A program made the position numbers and the translations under genes. A DNA stretch of 34,064 nucleotides from a virus. Of the stretch, positions 31,794-34,064 are shown in pieces. A model generated the notes under the pieces. It worked only from the letters and a program-made list of their open reading frames with translations, had not been told where the DNA came from and did no database searches. Position 1 is the stretch's first letter, and each line of letters starts with the position of its first letter. Location of the stretch: the IMG/VR virus record IMGVR_UViG_3300042882_000311, positions 1-34,064 of that record; one strand, given 5' to 3'.

Positions 31794-32536
31794 TGAATGA
31801 ATTAATCCAATATCAAAAACCGGAATTAATTATTTTGGCTGAAAAAACAAAATTAAGGAATTACGATGTTGAAAAAAGAAAAATGTTTGCGGTTAAATTA
31901 GTTGCAAAGCTTTTAAATTTACTCGGTGTAAATGACGGCAAAACAGAGCAACATAATGCTTTGGCAATTCACATTTGCGATTTTTACGGTCACGTTTCTT
32001 TTGAGCAAATTGATAAAGCTTTTGGTTTATTTGTTTTAGGGATTTTTAAAACAAAACCTTTCCAACAATTAAACGCCGTTGTATTTGGTCAAGTAATGGC
32101 TGATTTTTCAGATTACGAAAAAGAGCAAACTAAAATTTATAAATTAAAATTACAAGAATTTAAAAATCAAGCCAAACCTATGGAACAAACTGAAAAAGAT
32201 GCGTTAATGGAAACAGCCATCGAAAACGCAATCGAGCAATATAAACGAACCGGAGATATTGAACTCGCACCCAGCAAATACGATTGGTTAGATTCAAAAG
32301 GTAAAATGCGGGGAAATCGCACAGCCGCCGAATGGGACGTTTTAAAAAGAAATCAATATAATTCTGTCAAAAACAGACTAATCGAAGTCTACACAAAGGC
32401 TAAGGCGTCTAGCGTCGAAGAAAAAGCGGAATTTAAAAACGCCATCATTGAATTGCAACAAACTAAAAGCACCAAAGCAATAAATCAAAGCAAATACGAA
32501 CTATTGGAAAATTATTTTAATTCACTTGTAAGTTAA
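31793..32536 (+). CDS. Putative replication protein / helicase-loader candidate
   Basis: The product has 247 residues, helical and charged: LAIHICDFYGHVSFEQIDKA, PFQQLNAVVFGQVMADFSDY and KYDWLDSKGKM. No Walker motif is visible, so it is not an AAA+ loader; lambda P-type loaders also lack one. Position between the DUF6291-like and DnaA-like genes suggests a replication partner. Family not recognised with confidence. Confidence 0.5.
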   Translation: MNELIQYQKPELIILAEKTKLRNYDVEKRKMFAVKLVAKLLNLLGVNDGKTEQHNALAIHICDFYGHVSFEQIDKAFGLFVLGIFKTKPFQQLNAVVFGQVMADFSDYEKEQTKIYKLKLQEFKNQAKPMEQTEKDALMETAIENAIEQYKRTGDIELAPSKYDWLDSKGKMRGNRTAAEWDVLKRNQYNSVKNRLIEVYTKAKASSVEEKAEFKNAIIELQQTKSTKAINQSKYELLENYFNSLVS

Positions 32537-32539
32537 ATT

Positions 32540-32926
32540 ATGAAATACCACATCCAACTAACCGACATCAAAAAAGACATCGAGGAAATATTCGAAATCC
32601 CAGACATCGCAGACAAATACAGAGGGAGGGAACTCGTTATGAGCAGATACTTATATTACATTTTAAGCAAACAATTTACATTTGAAAGTTTAGGAAAAAT
32701 AGGGAAAACCGTAGGCAGGGACCATTCATCAGTTATACATGGCCTAAACAAATATGAGGAGCTAATAAAATATTTTGATGGCCATAAATACGCTCAAGGG
32801 ATCCTGGAAAAGAAATACAAGGAAATGGACAATGACCGGAAAGCTATCGAGTTTTTGACTTCATATAACAGCGAAGTAAAAACCACATTTATAACCAAAA
32901 GACAAATGGAGCTCCAAGTAAACTAA
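32540..32926 (+). CDS. Free-standing DnaA domain-IV-like origin-binding protein
   Basis: The product has 128 residues. ELVMSRYLYYILSKQFTFES and LGKIGKTVGRDHSSVIHGLN reproduce the DnaA C-terminal domain, with the GRDHSSVIHG signature at 59-68. There is no AAA+ ATPase domain. It may bind a DnaA-box-like phage origin or compete with host DnaA. It ends the replication block. Confidence 0.8.
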   Translation: MKYHIQLTDIKKDIEEIFEIPDIADKYRGRELVMSRYLYYILSKQFTFESLGKIGKTVGRDHSSVIHGLNKYEELIKYFDGHKYAQGILEKKYKEMDNDRKAIEFLTSYNSEVKTTFITKRQMELQVN

Positions 32927-32945
32927 ACATCGGCTTTAATTACGC

Positions 32946-33035
32946 ATAACGGTCGAGGCTATGAGCAGTTGCCTTGTAAATACTGTTTAATTAACCAACA
33001 AATGCTGATAGGCAATTGCTTATAGCCTTTGTTAT
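32946..33035. repeat. Long inverted repeat, attC-like fold
   Basis: An 18-pair stem, GGCTATGAGCAGTTGCCT (32957-32974) with 33010-33027, holds with two G-U pairs. An outer ATAAC (32946-32950)/GTTAT (33031-33035) pair lies beyond a small asymmetric internal loop. The 35-base terminal loop is AT-rich. It fills the gap before the 33050 gene. It could be an operator, part of the origin or a cassette end; the outer boxes do not fit the integron consensus well. Confidence 0.7.
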
Positions 33036-33044
33036 AAAACGTTT
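33031..33044 (+). repeat. Inverted repeat flanking 33050 gene, left arm
   Basis: GTTATAAAACGTTT here is the near-perfect complement (13 of 14) of 33219-33232, AAATGTTTTATAAC. The two arms enclose the 33050-33220 gene. Confidence 0.8.
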
Positions 33045-33049
33045 TTATT

Positions 33050-33220
33050 ATGGAACTTACAGACAGAGAATTAGCATTAAGATGGTGGAATAGAAAATCC
33101 ATTCAAGAAAGAACTGAACTTGCAAAATTAGCAAAATTGGAAATAGAAGATAGAAATTTTAAGACATTGACAGGTAATGAGATTGAATGGATTTGGCGTA
33201 ACCAACCGTACAACTCCTAA
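33050..33220 (+). CDS. Small Trp-rich protein, 56 aa
   Basis: A 56-residue ORF (MELTDRELALRWWNRKSIQE), with four Trp, bounded by inverted repeats. The start has the ATTATG context. It ends in EWIWRNQPYNS. No family recognised. The cassette-like flanks suggest an acquired accessory gene. Confidence 0.6.
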   Translation: MELTDRELALRWWNRKSIQERTELAKLAKLEIEDRNFKTLTGNEIEWIWRNQPYNS

Positions 33221-33232
33221 ATGTTTTATAAC
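33219..33232 (-). repeat. Inverted repeat flanking 33050 gene, right arm
   Basis: AAATGTTTTATAAC, complement of 33031-33044 with one mismatch. It overlaps the gene's stop codon. Confidence 0.8.
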
Positions 33233-33239
33233 GGTGACT

Positions 33240-33248
33240 ATAACCAAA
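33240..33248 (+). repeat. Inverted repeat flanking 33263 gene, left arm
   Basis: ATAACCAAA is the exact complement of TTTGGTTAT at 33411-33419. The two arms enclose the 33263-33406 gene, in the same layout as the repeat pair around 33050. Confidence 0.65.
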
Positions 33249-33262
33249 GAAACGGATAAATT

Positions 33263-33406
33263 ATGACTGAGCAAATAAGAATAAAAGAACAAAAGTATAA
33301 GACTTCTAAGTACAATACTAAAGATTGGGAAAATTCAGTTACGATAATTAGATGGGAGCATAACTATGAAAATAGCGAATACATAATTGATTATAAACAA
33401 AAGTAG
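33263..33406 (+). CDS. Small hypothetical protein, 47 aa
   Basis: A 47-residue ORF (MTEQIRIKEQKYKTSKYNTK) with ATTATG context. It sits between a second inverted repeat pair (33240-33248/33411-33419). No family recognised. Confidence 0.5.
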   Translation: MTEQIRIKEQKYKTSKYNTKDWENSVTIIRWEHNYENSEYIIDYKQK

Positions 33407-33410
33407 TTTT

Positions 33411-33419
33411 TTTGGTTAT
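33411..33419 (-). repeat. Inverted repeat flanking 33263 gene, right arm
   Basis: TTTGGTTAT, exact complement of 33240-33248. The 33420-33566 gap that follows holds a ten-base palindrome GCGTTAACGC (33444-33453) and a CCGATAG/CTATCGG pair (33494-33500/33537-33543), and no gene I can support; an operator or origin is possible. Confidence 0.65.
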
Positions 33420-33566
33420 GGGTTAGTTGGTAAATGTTTGGGGGCGTTAACGCTTTATAAGTAAGTAAAGCAATAAAGCTAAGGAGATAAAAACCGATAG
33501 GAAAAGTACAAGAAAATCAGCCCATATATTTTACAACTATCGGATAACATTAATAAAATAAAATAA

Positions 33567-33755
33567 ATGCCCAGCACAAAAAAGAAAGCCAGATATTTAA
33601 TTGAAACATTCGAAGCAAACAAGGAGGAAATAATAAACATAATCAATGAAATAATTACAAAAGCAAACAACATCGAAGCTGATTATTGGAGAAAAATTAA
33701 AAAAGAGGTCAATAGAGCATTGTCGAATGAAAAAAAAAATATAAATTTGAAATAA
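33567..33755 (+). CDS. Small helical protein, 62 aa
   Basis: The product has 62 residues, basic and helical (ETFEANKEEIINIINEIITK). The last early gene before the sigma-like gene. No family recognised. Confidence 0.55.
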   Translation: MPSTKKKARYLIETFEANKEEIINIINEIITKANNIEADYWRKIKKEVNRALSNEKKNINLK

Positions 33756-33814
33756 AATTATAACTAATTGCTTAACAACCTTGCAATAAAAGATTCTAAA
33801 TGCAATGCGATTAC

Positions 33815-33822
33815 TAACTTTG
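33815..33822 (+). promoter_or_regulatory. -7 type box of sigma-like gene
   Basis: TAACTTTG is a perfect TAnnTTTG box ending only seven bases before the ATG at 33830. The start site is expected within a few bases of that ATG, implying a leaderless or nearly leaderless mRNA. No clear TTG lies about 20 bases upstream. Confidence 0.55.
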
Positions 33823-33829
33823 TAAACGT

Positions 33830-34064
33830 ATGCTGAAAGACATCGCTAAATATCACAAGGAATGGATCAAAATGGTTAAATCAATGGGCGGCGGTGATTA
33901 CTCGGAAGATGTGGTACAGGAAATGTACATAAAAATTAATAAATACGCCACTCCTGATAAAATTTATGTAAATGGAAAAATTAATAAATTTTATATTTAT
34001 TTGACTTTACGTTCAATTACTTTCCAAGAATTCAGGAACAAAGAAAACATCAAAAAGGAATCAA
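33830..34064 (+). CDS. Sigma-70-like factor, N-terminal part
   Basis: This is the 5' part of the gene that continues at 1-417 (position 33938 equals position 1). The first 36 codons, MLKDIAKYHKEWIKMVKSMG and GGDYSEDVVQEMYIKI, carry the sigma region 2 pattern (acidic ED-VQE helix). Full length is 174 residues. The ATG at 33830 is chosen because region 2 begins right behind it. An internal ATG at codon 15 would remove part of that helix. Confidence 0.8.
   Translation, partial: MLKDIAKYHKEWIKMVKSMGGGDYSEDVVQEMYIKINKYATPDKIYVNGKINKFYIYLTLRSITFQEFRNKENIKKES
33938..34064. repeat. Terminal direct repeat, right copy
   Basis: Identical to 1-127. See the left copy for interpretation. Genes in the overlap are counted once in a circular map. 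Confidence 0.95.

Noticed and set aside
32946-33035. Inverted repeat as a definite integron attC site
   Set aside because: Fold is similar but the outer boxes do not match RYYYAAC/GTTRRRY, there is no integrase, and no second full site is found.
1-34064. tRNA genes, CRISPR arrays, integrase or repressor (temperate lifestyle)
   Set aside because: I read no cloverleaf, spaced repeats, recombinase motif or CI-like repressor; the small HTH protein at 25039 is not enough to claim lysogeny.

Overview
The window is the whole genome of a tailed bacteriophage, most likely a lytic siphovirus of a Flavobacteriia-like Bacteroidota host. The first 127 bases recur exactly as the last 127 (1-127 = 33938-34064), so the contig closes into a circle or circular permutation of 33,937 bp. 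The sequence is AT-rich, and every gene I can support is on the + strand. The Bacteroidota assignment rests on three things: promoter boxes of the TAnnTTTG type, start codons that mostly sit in an ATTATG context without Shine-Dalgarno sequences, and structural proteins that look like those of Bacteroidota phages. I see no integrase, repressor, DNA polymerase, methyltransferase, tRNA or CRISPR array.

Late region (33830 across the contig ends to 23319). A small sigma-70-like factor gene is cut by the contig ends. It is followed by a Cys-rich conserved protein, terminase small and large subunits, a tail assembly chaperone with an apparent -1 frameshift, tail completion proteins, two large tail or baseplate proteins, the tape measure, two paralogous small proteins with an identical leader, an XkdF-like head protease, a block of tail-fibre and decoration genes, a scaffold-like protein, the major capsid, the tail tube, a portal with a MuF-like tail domain, a connector, a holin/membrane-protein/M15-endolysin lysis group and a membrane-anchored protein. 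Hairpin terminators follow the capsid, tail tube and endolysin genes. Portal and capsid lie about 17 kb from the terminase, an unusual order.

Early region (23353 to 33755). A strong Bacteroidota promoter opens a string of tightly coupled genes, many with ATGA or TAATG overlaps. They include tiny one-helix membrane proteins, a HTH protein, a PP-loop (PAPS-reductase-like) enzyme, an ERF annealase, Gp157, NinB-like and NinG proteins, an ABC-ATPase/GNAT fusion, a DUF6291-like protein, a putative replication partner and a free-standing DnaA domain-IV protein. Small ORFs bounded by inverted repeats fill 32927-33755.

The most striking signal is a pair of structured RNA elements (about 29034-29126 and 31055-31134). 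Each follows a TAnnTTTG box and folds into a 5' hairpin plus a terminator hairpin. The apical loops of the two hairpins are exactly complementary to each other. The loop sequences differ between the copies (TGGTGG/CCACCA versus GTCGCAG/CTGCGAC) but pairing is preserved, which points to a kissing-loop riboregulator. The pair brackets a small module whose ABC-GNAT protein, and a second small protein, both end in QISMF, a sliding-clamp-binding type motif. The module may be a DNA-modification or host-interaction system coupled to replication.
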